From the NCBI GenBank assembly GCA_014238155.1, contig JABABQ010000062.1, positions 186,001 to 250,000 of the forward strand: DNA of 64,000 bases, in the 5' to 3' direction. This stretch comes from Rhizobiaceae bacterium. Its GTDB lineage: Bacteria; Pseudomonadota; Alphaproteobacteria; Rhizobiales; Rhizobiaceae. The position numbers and the translations under genes were made by a program. Under the pieces are notes generated by a model. It had not been told where the DNA came from. It saw only the letters and a list, made by a program, of their open reading frames with translations, and did not search any database. Below are positions 56,583 through 64,000 of the stretch, piece by piece (the stretch's first letter is position 1; the number at the start of each line of letters is the position of its first letter).

Positions 56583-57020
56583 TTAATTCATCACACGGCG
56601 GGCCGCGGGCAGATCCAGGGCAAAAGCGGGAATATCAATATCGAATGTGGCATTGTCGGCTGATTGCATGGTGTAACGCCCGACCATGAAACCGGAATCG
56701 GTATTCAGTGGACACCCGCTTGTATATTCGAAAGCATCCCCCGGTTTGAGCACGGGCTGTTCTCCCACCACGCCGGACCCCTGCACCATTTCGACCTTGC
56801 CATTGCCATCGGTAATTTCCCAGCAACGCTCTTTCAGCTGAACAGTCTGGCGCCCTTCATTGCGGATCTCTATCGTATAGGCCCAGACATGCTGTCCGGC
56901 TTCCGGGTCTGAGCGCTCCTCCAGATAGGTCGGCTCAACAAACACGCGAATATCCCGTGTCAGCGCCACATATCGACCGTCTGATGTGCCCGATAAAGTT
57001 GCCTGAGACTGTTTCCGGCT
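56583..57020 (-). CDS. apaG: ApaG protein (DUF525)
   Basis: 145-residue beta-sandwich protein of the ApaG family, associated with Co2+/Mg2+ homeostasis and Ap4A levels. Diagnostic 'VWAYTIEIRNEGRQTVQLKE' and 'PLNTDSGFMVGRYTM'. The ATG at 57020 gives the usual N-terminus 'MSRKQSQATLSG'; the frame runs further to 57071. In rhizobia apaG commonly follows hslO; here an RND operon and trkH separate them. It is divergent from the CDP-alcohol phosphatidyltransferase gene. Confidence 0.93.
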   Translation of the reverse strand, partial: SRKQSQATLSGTSDGRYVALTRDIRVFVEPTYLEERSDPEAGQHVWAYTIEIRNEGRQTVQLKERCWEITDGNGKVEMVQGSGVVGEQPVLKPGDAFEYTSGCPLNTDSGFMVGRYTMQSADNATFDIDIPAFALDLPAARRVMN

Positions 57021-57144
57021 CATGGTTTGCAGCGTCCGTTGGTTGGTGTGAATGTCTGCCACAGGTTCCATTGGTTTGATAATATCAATGGCAGGTTCAA
57101 TGGTTTATGCTCCTTATAACCGAATTGAGGAATTTCATCCAACT

Positions 57145-57768
57145 ATGTTTGACAGGTCTGTCAGAACGGTAATCGACCCCCATCTTGATCGAATTGCAAG
57201 TTTTTTGGCGCACATTGGTGTAACGCCAAACAGCATCACCTGGCTGGGATTTGCGCTCGGTGTCGCCGCGGCTGTGAGCATTGTCTTTGGCTACTATTAC
57301 TGGGGTCTTGCATTGGTATTGGCGTCGCGCCTGTGTGACGGGCTTGATGGTGCACTAGCCCGGGTTGATGGCTCCCAAAAAGGCGCGACTGATCTGGGCG
57401 GATTTCTCGATATTGTGCTGGATTTCGCCTTTTACGGGATGATTCCCTTCGCCTTCATGCTGGCCGATCCGTCAAACAATGCTTTGGCAGGCGGCCTTCT
57501 GTTGCTGGTCTTCTACGTCAATGGTGCAAGTTTTCTGACCTATGCGCTGATGATGGAAAAGCGTGGACTGGAGGGACACGAGCGGGGCTCTAAAAGTCTG
57601 ATCTATACGGCCGGGCTCGCCGAAGCGACGGAGACAATTTTTGTGTTCATCTTGTTTTGTCTGCTGCCGGGCTGGTTCAGCGTGATTGCCTATGTGTTCA
57701 CTTGCGTTGTGGTTGTGACAATTTTGACACGATTTGTGCTGGCCTATCAGGTATTCGGCAAGGTCTAG
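57145..57768 (+). CDS. CDP-alcohol phosphatidyltransferase family protein
   Basis: 207-residue membrane enzyme that joins a CDP-diacylglycerol or similar to an alcohol acceptor. The active-site segment 'CDGLDGALARVDGSQKGATD' continues into 'LGGFLDIVLDFAF', supplying the DGxxAR...GxxxDxxxD Asp set. Several helices surround it. The spacer in the motif appears longer than the usual 8 residues by about three. The N-terminus 'MFDRSVRTVIDPHLDRIA' is typical, so I chose the ATG at 57145, although the best Shine-Dalgarno (GAGG at 57127) is rather distant; an ATG at 57103 is the alternative. Confidence 0.88.
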   Translation: MFDRSVRTVIDPHLDRIASFLAHIGVTPNSITWLGFALGVAAAVSIVFGYYYWGLALVLASRLCDGLDGALARVDGSQKGATDLGGFLDIVLDFAFYGMIPFAFMLADPSNNALAGGLLLLVFYVNGASFLTYALMMEKRGLEGHERGSKSLIYTAGLAEATETIFVFILFCLLPGWFSVIAYVFTCVVVVTILTRFVLAYQVFGKV

Positions 57769-57806
57769 GGTCTGGATATCCAAGTACAACAGGTGTTTTA
57801 ACGGGG

Positions 57807-57847
57807 CCTGACCGCCCGAAATAGATACCTGACCGCCCAAATAAATA
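57807..57847. repeat. Direct repeat CCTGACCGCCC, two copies of a 20-21 bp unit
   Basis: CCTGACCGCCCGAAATAGATA (57807-57827) followed immediately by CCTGACCGCCCAAATAAATA (57828-57847), one indel and one substitution apart, 139 bases upstream of the autotransporter-like gene. A possible tandem regulator-binding site. Confidence 0.7.
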
Positions 57848-57985
57848 TTCCTGCAGTGGTCACCGCTGCCCATCCAATTTAAGTCGAAATCACGCCCGGA
57901 AGTTTCGCCGCTAACCGGGGCAACCTTAATTTGGAAGACGCCAACGTCTGCGAAGAGTGTTGGTTGATCAGCGGGAACTGAGTAA

Positions 57986-60900
57986 ATGGCGAACTTGAAT
58001 CAAAATGTGAATCTGTTTGGCGGCGCGAACGTGAAAGCACCGGTGCATGGGGATAGTTCCCGTCGGCACCCGGCGGTCGATGCAAAAGTCAAACAGCTAA
58101 ATGCTGTCGGTCTGCTTCTTGTTCTTGCGGCTGTGGCATTCCTGCTGCTTTTCGCTGTTGAACCAGCCAGGGCGGCCTATACCGGGGAAATCAAGATGAC
58201 GCCGAAACTGTTCACGGTTGGCGGAGACTTGGAAATCACTGTGACCGACAAGGATCTCGATACCAATTCCAATTTGAAAGAGACGGTCACGGTTGAGGTG
58301 AAGCATGAACTGACCAGCGAGCGCGAGAAGGTGACGCTGGAGGAGACGGAAGTTGACTCAGGCGAGTTTAAGGGAAAGTTGAAGACAAAACGCGAATACA
58401 GCAGCGGGACCAGCAATGACGGGATTATGTATGTCGTTCATGACGACGTGCTGGAGGTGACTTATACTGATGCTCTGACGTTCGACAATCTAACGAATGT
58501 GGGCATGAAGGCGACGGCGAAGGCTACGGAAAATGAGATCACGCCCGGCGTGACCGGGATAATCGAGATGGAGTCGGAGTTCACGGCTGGCGGAGACTTG
58601 GACATCACTGTGACCGACAAGGATCTCGATACCAATTCCAGTTCGAAAGAGTCGTTCAAGATTAAGGTGGTGAATATTGACACCGACGAGCTCGAGAGAG
58701 TGACGCTGGAGGAGACGGAAATTGACTCGGGCAAGTTTAAAGGAACGTTGCAGACAACATACTCAACGGGGAGGGGAGGCGACAAAAACGGCTCCATGAA
58801 TGTCCAATATGGCGCCACGCTGGAGGTGACTTATATCGACGCTCTGACGTCTGAAAGTACAACTGATGTGGAGAGGAAGGCTACGGCGATAGCTAGGGCT
58901 GACGTGGTCGGGAAAATCGAGATGAGACCGGACCCGTTCATTGTTGGCGATACTGTCAATCCGTTGACCATCAGGGTGACGGATGCGAATTTCAATACCG
59001 ACGGCACCGCTAAAGACACGGTTTGGGTTGACGTGAAGAACGAGAACACAGACGGGACCGAGGAGTTAGAGCTGACCGAGACCGAAATCAGCTCGGGCAT
59101 ATTTGAAGCGCCGCTGGCTACAAATTTAGGAGACGTCCCCGACACCAGTACCAGCGACCGCAAGATGAATGCCAATCATGGCCACGTGCTGACGGCGTCA
59201 TATGATAGTGGCGGCGAAACTGATATATTTACGACAGCGAAGGCTCTGGTTGGCGTGATCGGGAAAGTCGATATGACCCCGGATCCGTTCGTTACTGGCA
59301 AACTGTTGACCATCACTGTGACCGACAAGGATCTCGATACCGATGACACATTGGCAGAGACGTTCTCGGAGGTTGTGGTGAAGAATAATGAAAGCAACGA
59401 GTTCGAGTACGTGACGCTGGAAGAGACGGGCCCCGCCACGGGCGAGTTTAAAGGAACGTTGCAGACAAATCACTCAGGGGACACCGGAGACGACGAGGAC
59501 GACATCATGAATGTCCAGTTTGGCGACACGCTGAAGGTGACTTATATCGACGCTGTGACGGACGGCGATGATAGGAATGTGGAGAGGACGGCTACGGCGA
59601 AGGCAGAGGGTGGTGTGACCGGAACAATCGATACTAAACCGAAACCGTTCTTCAAGGTTGGCGGAGATTTGATCATCACGGTGACGGACCTGGATCTCGT
59701 CGGTTCACAGACGGTCGACGTAACGGTGACGAACGAGACGGAGACGGAGACGGAGACGGTGACGCTGGATGTGGCTGACGCCGTTACGGGCAAGTTTGAA
59801 GGAGCGCTGGAAACAACACCCGGATCCGATGCCGGGACCAACGAAGACGGCAAGATGAATGTCAACTACGGCGACGTGCTGACGGTGACCTATATAGATG
59901 CAATTAACTCAAGCCTTAAGGTGAATTCGGAGACGACGGCTACGGCTACGGCAGAGGATCGCACGCCCGGCGTGACCGGGAAGATCGAGCTGACACCGAA
60001 TTCGCCGAATCTGCTCATTGTTGAGACAACGTTGACCATCAAGGTGACGGACGCGGATATCGCCGGTTCAGGGGAGGTTGTGGTTGAGGTGACGACGAAC
60101 CGGTACAAGGACGACGAGCGCGAGGAGGTGACGCTGACCGAGGACGACAACAACCCCGGAGTGTTTGTAGGAACGATAGATACAACATCAGGAGACGCCT
60201 TCGACACAAACCCCGGCGACGGCAAGATGAATGTCAAACCTGGTGACCGTGTGACGGTGACTTATAAGGATTCGCAAGACGACGATGGTAATCTTGCGGA
60301 TGTGCGCGCTGCGGTGAAGGTTGGTGGTGGCACAACCGGGGAGCTCAGGTTTGGACCGCCTCTGTTCACGATTGGCGATATTGTCAATCCGTTGATCATC
60401 ACAGTGAAGGACAAGGATCTCATCGGTTCACAGACAGTTGAGGTTGAGGTGACGACGAGCAACACCACGCATGGTGGGAGCGAGACAGTTGTGCTGACGG
60501 AATCCAGCAGCATCCCGGGCACGTTTGAGGGACAGCTGAACACGAAATTAGGAGATGCTTTCGACGGCGAAACCGGCAACGGTTCGATGAATGTTGAACC
60601 TGGCGACGTGCTGACGGTGACTTATGAGGATCAACAAAACAATGGTGGTGCCCTTCAGCCGATCAAGGCTACGGCGGAAGCTCAGGGTGGCGTGAACGGG
60701 GAAATCGTGATGACACCGGATCCGTTCACGATTGGCGAATCGTTGATCATTACGGTGACGGACGCGGATCTGGACACCGATGATGGAACCCCACAAACGG
60801 TTTCGGTCGAGGTGACGACGGACGAGCACGGCGAGAGTGAGGCCGTAACGCTGACCGAGACCGGCAACGATACCGGTGTGTTTGAGGGTATGTTGATGAC

Positions 60901-62119
60901 GACATACGGAACCGGCGCCGGGACCGACAATGATGGCACCATGAACGTCAACGTCGACGACATGTTGACGGCGACTTATGCCGATCAACTGACGTCGGGT
61001 GGTGAAACGGAAGACTTTACGGCGACGGCGACGGCACAGATTGATGAGCAATATGTGTCAGACCGCACCTCGCGCATTATTCACAACTACATGGTGCGGC
61101 GGGGGGATGTGATCACAGCCGGGAGACCGGACCTGTCGGACCGGCTGGATGAGCCTCTGACGGCGAGCTATGGCCTGACCGCCGATATGACCGACAGCAA
61201 ATCGACCTTCAAGTTCAATTATGGCCTCAGCCTGCGGGATCTTGCGCAATACGGCATGGCCGGTCCTGACGGTGCTGCCCCTGCCGGCGGTGGCGGTGGC
61301 GACGCCGCAATTGCGAGTTCGCGGTTCGATATGTGGACCACTGGCAGCTATTCATGGTCACGTGATGACACTGCTGAATCGGAGTCGCTGCTTGGTTTTC
61401 TCGGTGCTGATTACCGGGTTACCGAAAACCTGCTGATTGGCCTGCTCGGCCAGTTCGACTGGACCAAGGAGACCAACGACACGGATAAATACGAGGTTTC
61501 CGGCTATGGCTGGATGGCCGGACCTTATGTGGTGGCGCGTGCGCCAGGTCAAAACCTGATCTTCGACGCCCGTCTTGCCATGGGGGCCTCGTATAACGAC
61601 ATAACCCCGTTCACCGAACAGACGGCCCGATATCAGGGGCCCATCTATACCGATGACTTTGACACAACCCGTTGGCTGGCGAGTGCCCAGGTGACGGGCA
61701 GATATGAGACCGGGCGGATGACGGTGCTGCCTCATTTGGGAGTGATCTATTTTGAGGAAACGCAGGACGCCTATACTGACAGCAACGGCATTGAATTCAG
61801 TTCCCAGACGATATCGCTCGGGCGGATGACGTTCGGACCGAAAATTACCGGTGAAATGGAGAGTGATTCCGGCTGGAAGCTGTCGCCCCATGTGAGCCTG
61901 ACCGGTATCTGGGATTTTGCCGGAGATGAAACGGTCAATCTGACAACCGGCATTGGCACGGGAGACGAGGAGTTGCGGGCGAGAGTGGAAGCCGGTGTGG
62001 ATGTCAATTACTGTGGTCCTGGCGGACCGACATTTGCGGCCTCGGGGTTTTATGACGGCATTGGCCGGGACAGCTATGAGGCCTATGGCGGCAAACTCCG
62101 GTTGAACGTCCCGTTTTAA
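57986..62119 (+). CDS. Autotransporter-like surface protein with eight Ig-like repeats and beta-barrel
   Basis: 1377 residues. An extended signal peptide has a 40-residue N-region before the hydrophobic core 'VGLLLVLAAVAFLLLFAVEP' and a cut near 'ARAA'. Then come eight repeats of about 117-123 residues, beginning near residues 65, 189, 308, 425, 542, 661, 782 and 902, each opening with a 'TGxIxMTPxPF' strand, then 'ITVTDKDLDT', 'VTLEETxxxSGEFKGxL' and 'MNVxxGDxLxVTYxDA'. Residues about 1019-1110 are a linker with a Gly run; about 1110-1377 form an autotransporter-type beta-barrel ending in Phe ('GGKLRLNVPF'). The Asp-rich loops suggest calcium binding, and the whole suggests an adhesin. It is followed by a terminator. 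Confidence 0.88.
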   Translation: MANLNQNVNLFGGANVKAPVHGDSSRRHPAVDAKVKQLNAVGLLLVLAAVAFLLLFAVEPARAAYTGEIKMTPKLFTVGGDLEITVTDKDLDTNSNLKETVTVEVKHELTSEREKVTLEETEVDSGEFKGKLKTKREYSSGTSNDGIMYVVHDDVLEVTYTDALTFDNLTNVGMKATAKATENEITPGVTGIIEMESEFTAGGDLDITVTDKDLDTNSSSKESFKIKVVNIDTDELERVTLEETEIDSGKFKGTLQTTYSTGRGGDKNGSMNVQYGATLEVTYIDALTSESTTDVERKATAIARADVVGKIEMRPDPFIVGDTVNPLTIRVTDANFNTDGTAKDTVWVDVKNENTDGTEELELTETEISSGIFEAPLATNLGDVPDTSTSDRKMNANHGHVLTASYDSGGETDIFTTAKALVGVIGKVDMTPDPFVTGKLLTITVTDKDLDTDDTLAETFSEVVVKNNESNEFEYVTLEETGPATGEFKGTLQTNHSGDTGDDEDDIMNVQFGDTLKVTYIDAVTDGDDRNVERTATAKAEGGVTGTIDTKPKPFFKVGGDLIITVTDLDLVGSQTVDVTVTNETETETETVTLDVADAVTGKFEGALETTPGSDAGTNEDGKMNVNYGDVLTVTYIDAINSSLKVNSETTATATAEDRTPGVTGKIELTPNSPNLLIVETTLTIKVTDADIAGSGEVVVEVTTNRYKDDEREEVTLTEDDNNPGVFVGTIDTTSGDAFDTNPGDGKMNVKPGDRVTVTYKDSQDDDGNLADVRAAVKVGGGTTGELRFGPPLFTIGDIVNPLIITVKDKDLIGSQTVEVEVTTSNTTHGGSETVVLTESSSIPGTFEGQLNTKLGDAFDGETGNGSMNVEPGDVLTVTYEDQQNNGGALQPIKATAEAQGGVNGEIVMTPDPFTIGESLIITVTDADLDTDDGTPQTVSVEVTTDEHGESEAVTLTETGNDTGVFEGMLMTTYGTGAGTDNDGTMNVNVDDMLTATYADQLTSGGETEDFTATATAQIDEQYVSDRTSRIIHNYMVRRGDVITAGRPDLSDRLDEPLTASYGLTADMTDSKSTFKFNYGLSLRDLAQYGMAGPDGAAPAGGGGGDAAIASSRFDMWTTGSYSWSRDDTAESESLLGFLGADYRVTENLLIGLLGQFDWTKETNDTDKYEVSGYGWMAGPYVVARAPGQNLIFDARLAMGASYNDITPFTEQTARYQGPIYTDDFDTTRWLASAQVTGRYETGRMTVLPHLGVIYFEETQDAYTDSNGIEFSSQTISLGRMTFGPKITGEMESDSGWKLSPHVSLTGIWDFAGDETVNLTTGIGTGDEELRARVEAGVDVNYCGPGGPTFAASGFYDGIGRDSYEAYGGKLRLNVPF
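58211..58641 (+). repeat. Near-identical nucleotide repeat within autotransporter repeats 1 and 2
   Basis: The segment 58211-58272 recurs at 58580-58641, 369 bases (123 codons) later, with two mismatches over 62 bases. Other repeats share shorter identical blocks, for example CTGTGACCGACAAGGATCTC in repeat 4. This indicates recent duplication or gene conversion within the array. Confidence 0.8.
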
Positions 62120-62143
62120 ACCTGAACGGCTCTAACCCAATCG

Positions 62144-62177
62144 AACAGGCCCCGAACGATGTGTCGGGGCCTGTTTT
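62144..62177 (+). terminator. Rho-independent terminator after the autotransporter gene
   Basis: 12-bp perfect stem AACAGGCCCCGA / TCGGGGCCTGTT, 8-base loop, then TT. It sits 24 bases after the stop codon and is convergent with the ABC permease gene. Confidence 0.85.
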
Positions 62178-62256
62178 GGGCCGAACTTGGACGGTGTGAA
62201 TTACGCCAGAGCGCGTCGTCCATCAAACCCTGAATTCCGCCGGGCTTGTTGCGGTT

Positions 62257-63120
62257 CTAAACCCGCCAACGCAACAGGTGTTTTTCAACTTTTGTCAGTG
62301 CGGCGCTGACGCAGACGCCCAAAATACTCAAAATTGTGACACCGACAAACAGCCGTTCAAGATCATACAGCGCCCCGGCTTCGAGAATATAGGCACCAAT
62401 GCCATATTCGGCTCCCAACATTTCAGCGGCGACCAGCAGGATGATTGCAATTGCCAGACTAATCCGCAGGCCCGACAATATTCCCGGCATCGCCCCCGGC
62501 AGAACGATTTTTCTGACAATCGAAAACCAGGACAACGAAAAACTCTGGCCCATGCGGATCAAAGTGCGGTCGACATTGTCAACGGCTCCGTAGGTGGCGA
62601 CGACCGTCGGTGTGAAAGTGCCGAAGGCAATCAGCGCATATTTCGATCCTTCGTCTATCCCGAACCAAATGACGAAAAGCGGCAACAGGGCGATTTTCGG
62701 AATCGGAAATATCGCTGCGACAAGTGGTACAAGCCCGGCACGCACCAGCGAAAACAAGCCGATCAGTATGCCAACACCAATGCCGACCGTGGCGCCCAGC
62801 AACGCCCCGACCATCAGTCGGGAGACAGAAGGCAACAGATGTTTCCACAGAAGCCCGCTTTGGAACAGTTCAACAAAAGTGGCCAATACGTCTGAAGGTC
62901 GCGGCAGGGTTAAATTGCTTATAAAACCTGATCGAGTACCGGCTTCTGCCGCCAATAGCAGGACGATGAATACGACCAGTCCGATCCAGCGGCGTGATTG
63001 GGGCACAAACCCACCGCCGCGAAATTCAACGGACCGCCGGGCTTTCGTTGGCACAGTCGTCGCCTTCGCCGCCGCCGCCGCCTTCGCCGTCGCCGTCGCC
63101 GCTGCGGCCGGATCAGCCAT
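62257..63120 (-). CDS. ABC transporter permease, SsuC/TauC-like
   Basis: 287-residue inner-membrane permease of the nitrate/sulfonate/taurine/hydroxymethylpyrimidine import family. Six helices; the conserved EAA loop is 'RTLIRMGQSFSLSWFSIVRK'. Residues 4-24 form an Ala/Thr/Lys-rich run encoded by a GCC/GTC microsatellite (63061-63110), not usual in the family. Its start overlaps the ATPase stop by 8 bases. Third gene of the operon binding protein-ATPase-permease on the minus strand. Confidence 0.92.
   Translation of the reverse strand: MADPAAAATATAKAAAAAKATTVPTKARRSVEFRGGGFVPQSRRWIGLVVFIVLLLAAEAGTRSGFISNLTLPRPSDVLATFVELFQSGLLWKHLLPSVSRLMVGALLGATVGIGVGILIGLFSLVRAGLVPLVAAIFPIPKIALLPLFVIWFGIDEGSKYALIAFGTFTPTVVATYGAVDNVDRTLIRMGQSFSLSWFSIVRKIVLPGAMPGILSGLRISLAIAIILLVAAEMLGAEYGIGAYILEAGALYDLERLFVGVTILSILGVCVSAALTKVEKHLLRWRV
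63061..63110. repeat. Triplet microsatellite in the ABC permease N-terminus
   Basis: GCC/TTC/GTC-type triplet run encoding an Ala/Thr/Lys-rich stretch; in frame with the permease. Confidence 0.85.
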
Positions 63121-63880
63121 CGATCAATTCCTTGTCGGCTGCTGCGGCCTCATCGCGCATCATTTGCCAAAGATGTTGTTGCTTGCTTTCCAGTTCAGGT
63201 TCGCCTGGATGTCGTTGATCGAGGGGGATGTCAATTTCAACCACCTCCCGGATTTGTCCGGGTCTGCGCGAGAGGATAACGATGGAATGCCCAAGCCGCA
63301 CGGCCTCGTTTAGATTGTGGGTCACGTAGATGGCTGTGAACTTTTCGCGGATCCACAGTCCGATCAGATCATCCATGAGCAATTCGCGGGTTTGACTGTC
63401 CAGAGCCGACAGCGGTTCATCCATCAACATAACAGCTGGACTGACCGCCAGCGCCCGGGCGATGGCCACGCGTTGTTTCATGCCGCCCGACAATTGCCGG
63501 GGTAAGGCGGTTCGGAAATCAGACAGTTTGGTGCGTGCGAGAACGTCGTCGATGATCGCTGCAGTTTCAGCTGTCTTCAGCTGATGATCTTCCAGCACCA
63601 GGCTGATGTTTCCTTCAACTGTGCGCCAGGGCAACAGGGCGAAATCCTGAAAAATATAGGTCAGTGGATTGATCGACCGTGCGGGTGGTGAGCCGAGCTG
63701 TAATACCTGTCCGGTGGTCGGCCGTTCCAGACCACCAATCAGCCGCAGCAGAGTGGATTTTCCGCAACCGGACGGACCGACGACGCAGATGATTCTGCCA
63801 GTTGGAATGTTCAGACTGATGTCTTGCAACACGGTCAGGCCATCGTAGGAATGGCCAATATTTTCCAATTGCAGTTCCAT
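63113..63880 (-). CDS. ABC transporter ATP-binding protein, SsuB/TauB-like
   Basis: 255-residue ATPase. Walker A 'VVGPSGCGKSTLLRLI', Q-loop 'IFQDFALLPWRTV', signature 'LSGGMKQRVAIARALA', Walker B 'VMLMDEPLSALDSQT', H-loop 'IYVTHNLNEAV'. The 'QDFALLPWRT' variant is characteristic of the nitrate/sulfonate/HMP group. The stop overlaps the permease start. Confidence 0.94.
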   Translation of the reverse strand: MELQLENIGHSYDGLTVLQDISLNIPTGRIICVVGPSGCGKSTLLRLIGGLERPTTGQVLQLGSPPARSINPLTYIFQDFALLPWRTVEGNISLVLEDHQLKTAETAAIIDDVLARTKLSDFRTALPRQLSGGMKQRVAIARALAVSPAVMLMDEPLSALDSQTRELLMDDLIGLWIREKFTAIYVTHNLNEAVRLGHSIVILSRRPGQIREVVEIDIPLDQRHPGEPELESKQQHLWQMMRDEAAAADKELIDG

Positions 63881-63906
63881 GTCATCACCGCTGAGGATTG
63901 AAGGCG

Positions 63907-63929
63907 GGGCAGCCAGTCACGGGCTGCCC
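63907..63929 (-). other. Hairpin between binding-protein and ATPase genes
   Basis: GGGCAGCC / GGCTGCCC, 8-bp stem with a 7-base loop, without a T-run, in the 57-base gap between the binding-protein gene and the ATPase. Such hairpins often stabilise the upstream mRNA so that the binding protein is made in excess. Confidence 0.5.
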
Positions 63930-63937
63930 TGGGGGAT

Positions 63938-64000
63938 TTACTTCTGTTCGACGTAGGATGAATCAACCAGCGTCTCGAAAGTAATACTGTCCTTGACCAA
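63938..64000 (-). CDS. ABC transporter substrate-binding protein, C-terminal end only
   Basis: The last 20 codons of a gene cut by the window end: 'LVKDSITFETLVDSSYVEQK'. The frame, stop and position (57 bases ahead of the ATPase) fit the periplasmic binding protein of the NMT1/THI5-like importer. The family is inferred from context; too little remains for more. Confidence 0.6.
   Translation of the reverse strand: MVKDSITFETLVDSSYVEQK

Noticed and set aside
62278-63313. Two plus-strand open frames of 205 and 239 residues
   Set aside because: Both are antisense to the ABC permease and ATPase; low-complexity arginine/alanine content follows from the triplet repeat.

Overview
The window looks like chromosomal DNA of an alphaproteobacterium, most likely Hyphomicrobiales (Rhizobiales). 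It carries gcrA, a class-restricted cell-cycle regulator, directly upstream of argD-argF-hslO, a dapD/dapE region next to a LOG-family gene and engB, and a complete-looking tad/cpa pilus locus. Nearly all of it is tightly packed protein-coding sequence. I saw no rRNA, tRNA, CRISPR array, insertion sequence or prophage. The only gene-free stretch over 300 bases lies between gcrA and argD.

Layout. 1-7133: peptide importer of the Yej type, with two tandem substrate-binding proteins (the first cut by the window edge), two permeases and a double ATPase. 7245-10877: a GhrA-like dehydrogenase, then on the minus strand leucyl aminopeptidase, a MarR regulator and an NlpC/P60 hydrolase. 11016-23816: Flp/Tad pilus locus. 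TadD, two TadE-like pseudopilins and a stand-alone pilus N-domain protein sit beside the Flp pilin and cpaA, then cpaBCDEF-tadBC. 23856-31836: a nitronate monooxygenase, a minus-strand run with dapD and dapE, the LOG gene and engB, a VOC protein and ArfB. 31950-34630: sugar-acid operon (xylonate-type dehydratase and lactonase) behind a candidate palindromic operator. 34819-44441: mixed metabolism (PLP decarboxylase with aminotransferase, dienoyl-CoA isomerase-like protein, FAA hydrolase, fatty acid desaturase, second nitronate monooxygenase), a PilZ plus J-domain fusion and a proline-rich membrane protein. 44469-49814: PPK2, gcrA, argD, argF, hslO. 49932-57768: RND efflux pair, trkH, apaG and a CDP-alcohol phosphatidyltransferase. 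57986-62119: a 1377-residue autotransporter-like protein with eight Ig-like repeats. 62257-64000: a taurine/sulfonate/HMP-type ABC importer cut by the window end.

How it fits together. Pilus, repeat-rich autotransporter and PilZ protein all suggest surface attachment. GcrA, a GANTC cluster beside its gene, and CtrA-like TTAA motifs next to several tad promoters suggest, by inference, that the pilus locus is under the CtrA-GcrA-CcrM cell-cycle circuit. The points most worth following are the PilZ/J-domain fusion, the GANTC cluster at gcrA, the autotransporter repeats, the insertion with two extra hydrophobic segments in the RND pump, and the recurring in-frame triplet microsatellites in unrelated genes. 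No single locus here is clearly a new multi-gene system.
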